Of a stretch of 64,000 bases of DNA, positions 26,284-36,074 are shown one piece after another. Source of the stretch: Sitta carolinensis. Taxonomy: Eukaryota > Chordata > Aves > Passeriformes > Sittidae. Below the pieces are notes generated by a model, which saw only the letters and a list, made by a program, of their open reading frames with translations, was not told the origin of the DNA and searched no databases. The position numbers and the translations under genes are program-made. The stretch is from contig CM063313.1 in assembly GCA_032173965.1 (NCBI GenBank), forward strand, positions 483,305 to 547,304. The letters are read 5' to 3'. Every line of letters starts with the position of its first letter. Position 1 is the first letter of the stretch.

Positions 26284-26535
26284 CTTTGGCAGTCCCAAAG
26301 TGCACTGGGGATGCCTGCAGCAGATGAGGATGCCGAAGGAGAGGCCAGACGTGGCGCTGAGGCCAGAAGGTGGCTGGCCAGGGACAGCCCAGGAGCAGAT
26401 GCTGCAGCTGCTGCTGTGCCACTGTTCCAGCAACGTTCCAACAATGGCCACAGGAGTAGTTGACAACGGTTGCTGTGGGCACCGCCCAACGCTGCACGCA
26501 GGACCCCAGGGGCGCCAGGGGGCAGAAACAGGCAT
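26284..26535 (-). CDS. Possible upstream exon of the ELM2-SANT gene
   Basis: On the minus strand a frame starting at the ATG at 26535-26533 runs to a consensus donor, CCAAAG|GTAAGA, whose GT lies at 26283-26282. It is phase 0 and therefore compatible with the exon at 25064-25015. If used it would add about 90 residues before the assigned Met, including six residues now read as 5' of it. The translation matches no domain I know, and the acceptor or transcription start is not determined. It could equally be a non-coding first exon. Its 5' part lies inside duplication copy B. Confidence 0.3.
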
Positions 26536-27592
26536 GGGCCACCTTTGCCTCTTTCACTTCTTGTGGTGCCAGTTTGCTCTGAGCACCTTCCCCCTGGGGC
26601 ATTTCTTGCCAGCCCTCTGGACAGGGCAGAGCGGTGCAGGGACAGCTCTGGGTCTGCTCTGTGCTTGTGTCTCAGGTGCCCCCAGCTGAACGTGCACAGG
26701 AGCCTGGCTCCGTCGGAGGGCCCAGGCCGCACCGCCTGCACGGGGGAAGCAGAAGGACTCCTGCCGCCGGCTCTGCTCTGCCTCTGAGAGGAGCGAGAGT
26801 CTGCAGGTCCTTCAGTGGAGAAGCAAGTCCAGAGCTTCCTCTCAAAGTGCAGCCAGTCGTCCTGCCCCCTTTCCAAATTGTCTGCTGCCTAATAATGTCA
26901 CCGGAGGTTTTCCCTCCTGCGGGGGTACAGAGCTGGTCTCTCACCTCAACACTCATTCCCTGAACCTTGGAGAAGCAGCCTGTTTTTCAGGGCAATTGCT
27001 GGGGGGACACGCACGGGGACAGCCCACCAGCAATCCCTTAGCCAACAGTTAATGCAGAATTCCTCCGTCTCTCCTCCAGCTCCCTTGAAGGAGCTAGATG
27101 TCCGTCTCAAAAGACTGTGGCATTCCTCCAAGAGACTAGCACTGACAGAATTACTGTTTCACACTAATGGCCTTCCCCTTTGTTTTAAGCCTTAGGTCCC
27201 AGATACGGCAGAACCCGGCCCTTTGGACTGCTTTCCTGCCTAACATAAGCAGGAGCAAATCTTGCTTCCTTCCCTGCCCCCTTGTCCCTCACAGGCCAGC
27301 TTACTGAGGGAGCAGTGTAACAAGGCCCCCTGCAAAGCAGATACTCCAAATCGGCCCTGCCCTGGCTCCATCAGACAAGGGCAAGCTCCTGTCAGCATGC
27401 CAGAAGCATTCTGGTAATTCCCCCCTCCCTGGCCCCCTCTCCATCCTCCCCTGCCCCGGCTCCCAAAGCCTGGCCAGGCAAAGCCATTTACTGGGCTAAA
27501 GAAAGGAGTGAGTCTGATGCCTCTTTGGTGCAAGTTCCAAAGCGGTGAGAAGCGAGAGGATGCTCTGCACACCCACTCTGCTCTAGCTAAGG
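26514..27592. repeat. 1,079-bp direct duplication, copy B
   Basis: Partner of 19034-20112 with no indel. The left flank is the 5' region of the minus-strand gene and the right flank is unique sequence. The copies end at GCCAGGG...CTAAGG without TG/CA termini or an obvious target-site duplication. The arrangement R-X-R with X containing the whole gene fits one full and one truncated copy of a 7.48-kb tandem unit. As the sequence upstream of the minus-strand gene it may contain its promoter. Confidence 0.93.
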
Positions 27593-28650
27593 CTTCAGGC
27601 TGTTTTTTGGTCAGAAAATGCTTAAAAAATAAAAATTATAATTTTTGACATTGTTCTGTAATTTTCTAAATTCCTGATTAAAATCATAGTATTTTCTTCA
27701 CTGTTGCTGTTGGTCCCATGTCACTTTTCCTTACACAGTTTATGAGTTGTATATTGTTGTTAATATTCCAACCAATAATTGTAACTTACATATTTTGTTA
27801 TTTCAATTCATTACTGATACGTAGACCCTCACCCAGCCATTAGTGAAGTAATTACAATCACATGTTGTGTTATTTAAGTAGAATTTGGGGCATTTGAGTA
27901 CAATTTGGGGGATTCAATGGAGTCATGATATTATGCTATGGGGTAAGTAAAACTTGCAGACTGCTGATGTATTAAAATCCCTGTGGAACTTAACTGCCAC
28001 ACACCTTGTTGCTGGCATGCAAGGGTGCAGCTAAGAGCAGGGAGACAGAGATCACCAGGGGAGCCATGGTTCCATCCTCGACAGGCACTCAGGGTTTGTG
28101 GGGGTGTTTTTTTGTATCCCAAGGTCTCCAGTGGCAGTTGCTGAGTGTTAATGCTTCTCATGTCATGCACCATAACAGAAAAAAGGGGACAAGGGGTGTT
28201 GTGGCTGGGCATTGGCCATGCAAGGTCTGCGAAGTCCTTTGCAAACAATTCTCAAGTCCTTAGTAATTGTTTCCTTGTTACATAAATATATATATATATA
28301 TATATATATAATATAAGCAACTCCACCAGATTTCTCTGAGCACAGTGTATTTCAGAGAGATCAGAGCAGGAATCCTTAGTGTTCCAATTCCTTGCCTTTG
28401 TTTTTAAAAATCTGAGCCTTCACAAGCTCATTGAGACCCTGCTACAGGTGTTTTGCCCCTTTTCCTTTGGATTTCAAGGCTGCATCGTAGTTGACTAAGA
28501 CCAGATCTAACTTGTGGATGCTGCTGTGCTGGGAGGCAGCTGGAAGAGCAAGATGTAAATCACTGAAATTTATTGTGCCCAGATAAAGGCACAGTAAACT
28601 CACAGGTCCTGAAGTACCTGTGTGTAAGGTCACAGCTCTTCTGTAGGACG
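27593..28650. other. Intergenic DNA with a TA microsatellite
   Basis: No gene is recognised. A (TA)n run occupies about 28285-28316. Short open frames on both strands (about 27930-28260) look like chance. Confidence 0.45.
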
Positions 28651-28654
28651 GCTG

Positions 28655-29035
28655 CAGAACATCTGAAATTAAAGGATGGGGAGGCAGTAATATGGAGGCT
28701 CTGGGGTACCAGGAAGGCCACTTAATTTTTTCCTCAGAGCTGAGCAGTTAAAAGCAGAAAGCAGGAATGCCGTTTACTGCTCACAAAAGAAATGACTGCA
28801 CAAAAGGGGACCAAAAAAAAGACCTTAATCTGAAATTGCCTGCAATTTGAGTTTTTGTCAAATTCCCCTTTTGGCTCTTACAGTGTTTTAAAAGCAACAA
28901 TTGGCGGTGCTGGAATTGCATAAAGTGTCACTAGTGTGAGGCACACCTTTCTCAGAATTCTTCTTTTATATATAAATGTATGTAGATATAAAAAATACAT
29001 GGAATTTGCTGTGAGCTGGAGGAAGTGGTGCTCCC
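28655..29035. repeat. Direct repeat flanking the CDC25-like gene, left copy
   Basis: Shares ordered blocks with about 36075-37000. The first pairs GGGGTACCAGGAAGGCCACTTAA with GGGGTACAAGGATGGCAACTTAA, followed by GAGCAG...AAAGCAGAAA. The second includes TTTCTCAGAATTC(T/C)T...TTTTATATAT and TACATGGAA(A)TT. The right copy carries about 500 bp more sequence between these blocks. Identity looks around 75-80% by eye, so this duplication is much older than the one at 19/26.5 kb. Confidence 0.72.
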
Positions 29036-29590
29036 TGCATGGCTCTGTCAGAGCTGTTTGCTCTCAGCTGTGTAACAGGGTGCCTTCCAAACACCCATGA
29101 AGTGGGTTTGGACTCCACGGGCAGGTTCGATGTCCAGGTGGCAAAAAAGGGAGGCAGAGTCAAACACTTGGGATTAGTTCTAGATTATGATTTTCTTCCC
29201 CCCTCAGTCTTTACCTCTGTTAAAATTTCAAGTGTTTTGGCAAAGCCATGAAGAAACTGAGGCAGGCTAGAACCACCAGGTTATTTCCTAGAGGAAATAA
29301 CCACCAGGGACTCGATGTCAAGGATGTGTTTGCAAGAGCAAAGAAATCAAGTGGCCTTAAGTCAAGTGGCAGTTAACTGATATTGGTTAAGTTTAACACA
29401 AACATAAGAGTTTTCAGCAGGTAAAGAGAGCAGGCTATTGACAATGACCTTTCAAAACAGAAACTCCACCAATTAAAACACTGCCGCCAAGATTTTAACC
29501 TTGCTTTCTTGCGACTGGGTGTGGCACTGAATGCCATGGCCTGGTTGTCAGGGTGGTGTTAGGGCATAAGTTCATTGCCCCGCCGGTGCC
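29036..29590. other. Spacer before the CDC25-like promoter
   Basis: About 550 bp without a recognised gene or repeat, between the left flanking repeat and the CpG island. Confidence 0.4.
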
Positions 29591-30050
29591 ACTCGCTGGC
29601 CACCAGCGGTGATCGATTGTGCCCTGCGGTGACGAGGTCCGGCCACGCCGTGCGTGGGGTCCGCGCCGGCCACGCCCCTCCCGTGACCACGCCTTTTTCC
29701 GTGACCACGCCCCCTCCTCTGGCCGCGCCCCTTTTCTCCGAAACCGCCCCCTCGGCCGCGGCTCCACCCCCAAGCGCCCCGCGCACCTCTCATTGGCCAG
29801 CGCCGTCGCCTCGTGCCCGCCGACGCCTCCCATTGGCTGCGGGTGCCGCGCTCCTTATCGCTGTTACTCCTGGGAACTGGAGCGGGTGTCGCCTGTCACC
29901 TCTGCTCTCCTCTTGTCAATCACCCATCGCCTCTTCTCAACCCCACCTCTCAGCTGTCATCTCTTTTCACCTCTTCCTTCTTGCCAGCTCTTGTCCCCTG
30001 TCCCCGGGCACTTGCCGGAGCTCGGTTCCTCGCCCGTTCCTGCCCGGGCC
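29590..30050 (+). promoter_or_regulatory. CpG-island promoter of the CDC25-like gene
   Basis: GC-rich, CpG-dense block directly upstream of the first coding exon. It contains several CACGCC/CGCCCC motifs of the Sp/KLF type (about 29665-29745) and two inverted CCAAT boxes (ATTGG at 29792-29796 and 29832-29836, 40 bp apart). Paired inverted CCAAT boxes bound by NF-Y are characteristic of G2/M-expressed genes, including CDC25 family promoters. No clear TATA box is seen. Confidence 0.65.
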
Positions 30051-33000
30051 ATGGCACTGCGCGGCGGACACGGGCTGCCCGGGCTGGCGGCCGTCTCCCT
30101 GCTGCCCTCCCCGGGCACTGCCGCGCTCACGCCGCTGGCGCTGGACAGGGCTTACCCGGCGGGCCCGGACAGGTGAGGGGGTGGCCGGGCGCCGGGGTGG
30201 CTTTGTCTGCCCGCCCCAGCGGGGCTCCCCTGACGCGGCGTGGTGACACGGCTGCCCCGCTTGGGCTTCAGCGGTTGGGCCGTGCCCAAGGACGCACTGG
30301 GGATTCCCTTCTTCATCTCCTGCCCCCGCCCCGCCACGGCAAGGAGGGGCGAGGGGCACCCGGGGCACTGACACTTCCCCGTCCCGACCGCCCGCAGGCA
30401 GCGTGACGCCCCGAAGAGCGGGCACGGGGGGCTGCCCCTCCTGCGGCTGTGGCACGCCCTGTCCCCGGAGCCCGTGGCCTCGGACTGTCCCCGGCACACG
30501 GTCTCCTCCCAGCCCACGGATGCAGGTGAGGGATGGGGCTGCTCCGCTCCGCAGCCGTCCCCAACCGCCCCCGGCCCTGGGGTCGTGTCGAGGCTGTTGG
30601 AGGAGGCTCGGGGGATGTCTCGGGAGGGCTCGGCACAGGGGCTGGCGAGCGGGTCGAGGCGGGGGTGCTTCTGGGCTGTGATGGGCAGGGGCCCACACCT
30701 GCACTCCCTGGGGCTCGCTCAGGAGCCGCTCCGGTGGGGACCCTGCTCAGGGTGACACGCGACATTCCATGCGCGAAACCCGGGGCTCCCAAAGGCGGTG
30801 CCATCCCCCTGGTGGGGGGCTCCCTGGCCGGCCCCATGCTGCCCGGTGCCCTGGGATGGGGACAGGACTCCGCTTCCCACACCGGGGCTACCCCTGTCCC
30901 TTGTTCCCGCAGGATTGGGGCCAGTCTGCCACTCACAGCGGAGCCCCACAGCCGTGCACAAAGAGTGAGTGGCCCCAACGCCGTGCCCCCCGGGTACACC
31001 CTCTGTCCCTGCCCTGCCTCTGCCGAGCAGCAGCGCCCAGTCTCAGCCTGGCTGGGGGCTGCGCATCCAGCTGTGTCTGGGGATGACAACCTGGGCTGCT
31101 TGGCCGGGGACGTGGATGCTACCCCATCATAAAGCTCATCTCTGCTCTCGCCACAGCTTCGAGAAAACGATCCCGGAGGTTGGAAGAGTTCTCCAAGAGT
31201 AAGTGAAATGGCTCTGTCCCTGAGCCAGGACATGAATGTTAGGCTGTCCCCGTGCTCAGGCGGTCCGAGTCCCAGAGCCAAAAGCCAGGCTGTCCCCGTA
31301 CCTCTCCTGGGATCTCACTTAGGCCATTGGTGTTCACTCAGTGCCTGGGAGTGCTTTTGCCCCAGGTGCCTTTGGGGATCTGTGACAGCCCTGGGGAGGT
31401 GTTCCCCCACCTTGAGGACGTACGGGACGGAGGTGACAATGGCACAGGGGTGGGACACAGCCGTGCAGGACGCCTGCTGTCATTTGACCCTTCTCTTTCC
31501 CTGCTCTTGCAGCGGGAAGCTCCTTCGCCAGAGGATCCGCTCCTTGCCGGTAGGTGATGAAGGCTGTGCAGGATCCTGCCGAGTCCCTGGCCGAGGTGGG
31601 CCGAGGAGGATGGAGCCAGGAGAGGGGACTGGGCTGTGCAGCACCTCTCAGCCCCTGGCTGTCCCACAGCAGTGGCAGCTGGAAACCATGCCGGTCCTGA
31701 AGGACACCTCGCAGCTCCAGATGCGCAGGGCCAGAGGGCGGCGGCGCCAGAGGGAGCCCGAGGATGAGGTGAGGGGGCAGCGAGACCTGGGGGGCTCAGG
31801 GAGGGGGCAGAGTGGTGCTGACGCCGTGTCCCCCCCGCTGCAGGAGGGCTTTGTCTGCAAGATGCTGCAGAGGCTGAGCCTGCAGAGCCGGCTGCCCGCC
31901 GGCCACGGGGGTGCCAGGAAGGATTCCCATGCCAAGAGTCCCCTGCCTTGCGCCAGAGCTGCTGGTGAGAAGGGCTGGAGGGCTCGAGAGGGCACCGAGG
32001 AGAGGTGATCCTGACACTGAACACGTGCGAGCTGCGGCTCCAAGCTACCCGGGCGCCTGGAGAGCTGTGGATGTGGGAGATAGACTGGGACGGGTCATGG
32101 GGACATCCTGACTCCAAACCTGGAAGGCACTGGAAGGTGGATGGACCTTGGCTATGGGATCCATCCCTGCCTGGGGGTGGGAAGCTGCTGGCAAGCACTT
32201 GTCCCCTTCACGATTTCCTCTGCCTCTCCCCAAGCCCCCCCAGATGCTGCCCTGGCAGAGCGATGCCACTGTGCCCCAGGGGATGGAGAACCTGGTGACC
32301 AGAAGGCCGGTGATGAAAGAGAAGGCAGAGCTGGTACGTGGCAATCTTTTGCAGTGGATGGAGCCCCACAGTCCCCTCTTGGGGGTCTCCAAAGGGAGGT
32401 CTGGGGCCGAAGGTCCCTGAAGTGGGGGCTGGTTGGTGAGCAGCCCTGATGCTGGGGCTTACCAGACTCCTAGGCAACAGCACGGGCGACTCCCCACAGC
32501 GTCCAGGGAAGTACAGCACGTGCCCGAAGCTCTTCCACTCGCCCTTGGTGCCCAGCAGTGTCCCAGGCCCATCCTGAAGTGGGGACAGCTCTCGGACAGG
32601 GACACCCTTGTCAAGGCCAAGCGGCAGAAGAGGGTGGATGGCAGCCCTGAGCAGGAGGCGAAGGTGGAGCTGGTGGGTGCTGGGGAAGGTGTGGGGTGAG
32701 ACCCAGCCTGGACCCATGCCCCGGCTCTGCCAGAGTCCCAGCTGACATCTGCGGGTGTCTCTGCTTGGTGCTTCCACAGGGAGTGTGGCAAGAGCCTTCC
32801 AGGTCTGCCCAGCTTGAGGAGATCAAGAATCTGCTGGCCAACAATGACCAGGAGCTCACTGGGGACTTTTCCAAGGGAGGGACACAAGGATGGGAGAGGT
32901 CTGTGGGTGCTGGCCCCATTATTCTGAACGGGCACCATCGCTGGAGCCCTGCACTGCTGCAAGAGCCCCAGGTGAGCCAGTGGCCCTTGCCTGGGCATGT

Positions 33001-34521
33001 AGGGCTGCAGGCTGGGAAGTCCCGGCCCCTGCAGTGGATGAAGAGCCCCATCACTGCTCCACTGCTCCATAGCCATGCCACAGCCACGTGTATCTTCCCC
33101 TTCCCCTGCCGCGGGTGCAGAACAGGCCTCTGGGGGGCTCCTGGGCTGGGGGGACAGGTGCCACTCCCAGCAGGTGTCCCTGGGCTGGGGATGACCCCAC
33201 AAGCTGTCTCCTGCAGCCTCACCTCCTGCCGACGGTGGAGGGGACCGACGGTGGAGGGGAAGGACCCGGGCCTGAAGTACATCTCCCCTGAGACGGTAAG
33301 GGCCGCCCCGAGGGGCTTCCCCTCCTCCCCGGCTGCCCCCGTGTGTCCCCCCTTGGTGACGCACTGCCCCCACAGCCGGCAGCGGTGCTGAGCGGGCACT
33401 TCAGCAGCTTCATAGAGAGCAGCATCGTTGTGGACTGCCGGTACCCCTACGAGTACGAGGGGGGCCATATCAAGGTCAGAACCCGCTCCGTTCCCATGGG
33501 GCTGGGAGGAAGGGGGTGTCCGAACCCTACCCACTCTCAGGGATGCTGAACCCACCACGGGGCGTTGAGCATTTCCCCAGGGGGTGCTGAGACAACAGGG
33601 ATTCAGGATCCGCCAGGAATTGTTGAGTACCCTCCAAGAGCTGCAGCAGCCCTCCAAAGATACGGAGCCCTCAGAGAGGAGTAAAGCAGCGTCCCCAGAG
33701 GGGCTGAGCAGCCGCCCATGAAGGGTACTGAGCTGCCCAGAGGGGTGGAGCAAACCCCTGAGAAATGCCAAGAGACCTCCTAGAGAGTTGATTCCCAGCT
33801 GGAAAGAGGAGCGTGATGGTGGGGGAGGCTGGGGGCCCTGGGTCCCTGCCGAAAATGAAGTGGGACGCAGAGGGACGTGGAGGAATTCCTGCTGGAGCAG
33901 CCCATCGTGCCCCTGGACGCCAGCAAGAGGTTGATCCTCATCTTCCACTGCGAGTTCTCTGTTGAGCGGGGGCCCAAAATGTGAGCGATGGCATGGGGGG
34001 GCACACTGGGGTCTGCCAGCCCGCCGGGCACGCCCAGATCCCGGCACGGGGCTAATCCCGTGGGCTTTCCCTGCGCTACAGGTGCAAGTTCCTGCGGGGA
34101 GGGATCGCTGCTGCCACGAGTACCCGCAGCTGCACTACCCCGAGCTCTACGTCTTGAAGGGGGGGTACAGCCAGTTCTTCTTCCAGTTCCCGGTGAGTCC
34201 CCGGCCGATGTCCCCTCGGGGGCAGGAGGGCAGGAAGTGTGGCGGCCACAAGGCAGTGGGGAGGAGCAGCTCTGGCTGGGAACGCCTTCCCTGCGATGGG
34301 AAGGGATCTCCAGGGCCGGGGGCGCTGGCTTTGGCCGGGGATGGGGGCGGGCCGGAGGGCTGCGCTGCGGGGGCTGACGGAGCCGTGGCTTGCAGAGCCA
34401 CTGCGAGCCCCGGGACTATCGGCCCATGGAGCAGCCGGCGTTCAAGGAGGAGCTGCGCGAGTTCCGCGGGCAGAGCCGGCGCGGGCGGAGAGTGCTGTTC
34501 ACAGGCGGGCGGGACCTGTGA
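30051..34521 (+). pseudogene. CDC25B-like: CDC25B-like dual-specificity phosphatase gene with frame breaks
   Basis: CDC25 enzymes dephosphorylate CDK Thr14/Tyr15 to trigger S and M phase. Fifteen exons align with the CDC25B layout: 30051-30172, 30398-30525, 30913-30964, 31157-31198, 31513-31549, 31670-31768, 31844-31964, 32244-32333, 32500-32672, 32780-32971, 33217-33295, 33376-33474, 33871-33980, 34082-34192 and 34396-34521. Recognisable blocks are [56 protein letters not shown], the P-loop [12 protein letters not shown] (CX5R intact) and YPQLHYPELYVLKGGY. The frame breaks at a 16-bp duplication (exon 11) and at one-base deletions (exons 9 and 14). Exon 7 to 8 phases disagree, about eight residues after GGHIK are missing, and the usual C-terminal tail is absent. 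Splice sites are otherwise canonical. It may be a young pseudogene; base-call error could explain the one-base deletions but hardly the duplication. Confidence 0.82.
33376..33980 (+). pseudogene. CDC25B-like: Rhodanese-like catalytic exons of the CDC25-like gene
   Basis: Exon 33376-33474 encodes [16 protein letters not shown]. Exon 33871-33980 begins [16 protein letters not shown] and ends in the P-loop [11 protein letters not shown] plus a split Met codon. The family normally has a further GAVNLHME-type segment at the start of the second exon; here sequence upstream of the AG does not encode it. The P-loop Cys and Arg are kept, but the family's second Ser (CEFSSER) is Val. Confidence 0.8.
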
Positions 34522-34639
34522 GCGCTCGAGGGTCCCGCAGCCCCGCCAGGGGAACGCTGCAGCTGGGATTGCAGGAGGATTCCCGCGACCGGGGATGCGC
34601 CTCGGCTTGCTCTGCTTTGTTAGCACGGGTTTGGAGTAG

Positions 34640-34850
34640 TATTTAGTATTAAGATAGTTTGGGCCTTTGTTTATTGTTCTAAAAATTTTTGTTTGTTTAT
34701 TGTTCTAATTATTTCTTGTTTGTTTAGCGTCATAAATATTTTTCGTTTATTGTTCTAAATATTTTTGTTTGTTTATTGTTATGTTTGTGTTTGTTGTTAC
34801 GAATAGTTTTGTATTCGTCTGTTGTTAGAATCGTTTGTTCCAGCCTCTGT
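34640..34850. repeat. T-rich degenerate repeats in the CDC25-like 3' UTR
   Basis: Irregular reiterations of GTTTATTGTTCTAAA and TTTGTTTG blocks lie between the last exon and the polyadenylation signal. They are likely 3' UTR low-complexity sequence. Confidence 0.6.
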
Positions 34851-34851
34851 T

Positions 34852-34857
34852 AATAAA
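34852..34857 (+). terminator. Polyadenylation signal AATAAA
   Basis: Canonical hexamer 331 bp after the last in-frame stop of the CDC25-like gene, at a sensible distance for its 3' UTR. It is followed by a GC-rich, non-coding stretch. Confidence 0.6.
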
Positions 34858-35149
34858 CACTCCTATTGCAGGAGAGCAAAGCCGGCTCCTGAGCTCTCCC
34901 TGGCCACACCAGGGCGGTGCAGGGGGGTGGGAGCCCCTGACCCGGGGCTGGGGGGACGGGCGGGCTGGGCTGGAAGGCTCTGGGGGTTTGGGGACAGGGA
35001 CAGCTGCCGGCAGGGAACAGGGCTGGGGCAACGGCGTCCCCGTGGGGCGCGGTGGCTTCCCCAGGGACAAGGTGAGGGGGTAGGGGCAGGAGCTGGCCCC
35101 TTGGCTGCATGGTGGGTGGCAGCAGTATGGCCCTGGAGCCCCGCGGGAC

Positions 35150-35830
35150 CCGCCTTCCTGGGCATGCTGGCTTTGGCAGGACCCCTGGGACACTTGGGGT
35201 GGCTGTGGGACCCCCAACGGCCAGGACACGCAGTCTTCTCAGGGGGCTCTCCTGAACTTGGCAGCATCCCCAGGGCTTGGGACACCCATTCCTGAAGGCA
35301 GCCTGGGCTCAGTAGAACTCCCAGATCCGGAACTGTGGCAGCCCCAATTTGAGGGTCAGGGCTTATCAGGATACTCAGGAGCATTAACCCCCCCCAAACT
35401 GTGAGACCCTTCTGTAGTGATTACACCCCCTCTCCGTGGCATGCCCATGGTAATGACACTCTTTGTGCGTGGGGTGGGCTCCTCAGCACCCCCAGGGCAT
35501 TCCACCTCATCCCTCTGCCTGGGAGCGCCAAAGCCATGCTACCTCTCCTTGCAGGAGGGTCTTCTGGCCTTAGCAGGACCCCCAGGGCTGTGACAATCAT
35601 TTTCTGGGGGACAGAGCACGGTGGGATCCCCGTGGCTGTGGGATCTTGAAGGGGCGTCCTTAACACGAGGGCTCCCCATTCTGTCTCTGGCAAGCAGCCA
35701 CCCAGTGCCAAGTGCTTCAGCCACCCTTGGGGCACCCATCCTTCCCTCCACTTCCCAGATTCCTGATGAACTGATGTCATGCCAAGATGCCCCAGGGGGC
35801 TTTTCCATGTGCCCGCTTCCCTAACTGGCT
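35150..35830. repeat. Degenerate GC-rich repeats with a CCCCAGGG core
   Basis: Irregularly spaced variants of a phrase like (C/T)T(T/C)(A/G)GCA(G/C)(G/C)A(C/T)CCCCAGGG recur at about 35265, 35490, 35570 and 35785, interleaved with GGGA and GGCACC blocks. This looks like an old minisatellite. The open frames across it on both strands are not convincing genes. Confidence 0.4.
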
Positions 35831-36074
35831 GACAGTGGCCTGGTTATGGTGTTGGGCCTCTCCTTTGTTTTGGTTTGTGCCCCATGAGAGAATCCAAAAT
35901 CCTAAGAATCCCCCTGGCTCCCCAATTGCACCTTCTGCTCCCCAAACCCATGTCCTACTCCATTCCAAGCTGCCAAAGGGCTCCTGGATCAGCTCCTGCA
36001 TCATAGACAATCTTAATTTAATGCTGTTGGAAGGACTACTTGCACACACATGGGCAAAGTGGTGTCTCCTCAAT

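Noticed and set aside
19034..27592. A provirus with two LTRs and a captured gene
   Set aside because: The repeats lack TG/CA termini and target-site duplications, there is no primer-binding site or gag/pol, and the enclosed gene is on the minus strand with eight introns. Tandem duplication explains it better.
31338..32198. 286-codon minus-strand open frame
   Set aside because: Same reason: stop-poor GC-rich antisense of CDC25-like exons and introns, with low-complexity Ser/Pro composition.
32611..34047. 478-codon minus-strand open frame
   Set aside because: It overlaps the GC-rich, correctly phased plus-strand CDC25-like exons and has no recognisable domain. It is an opposite-strand shadow.
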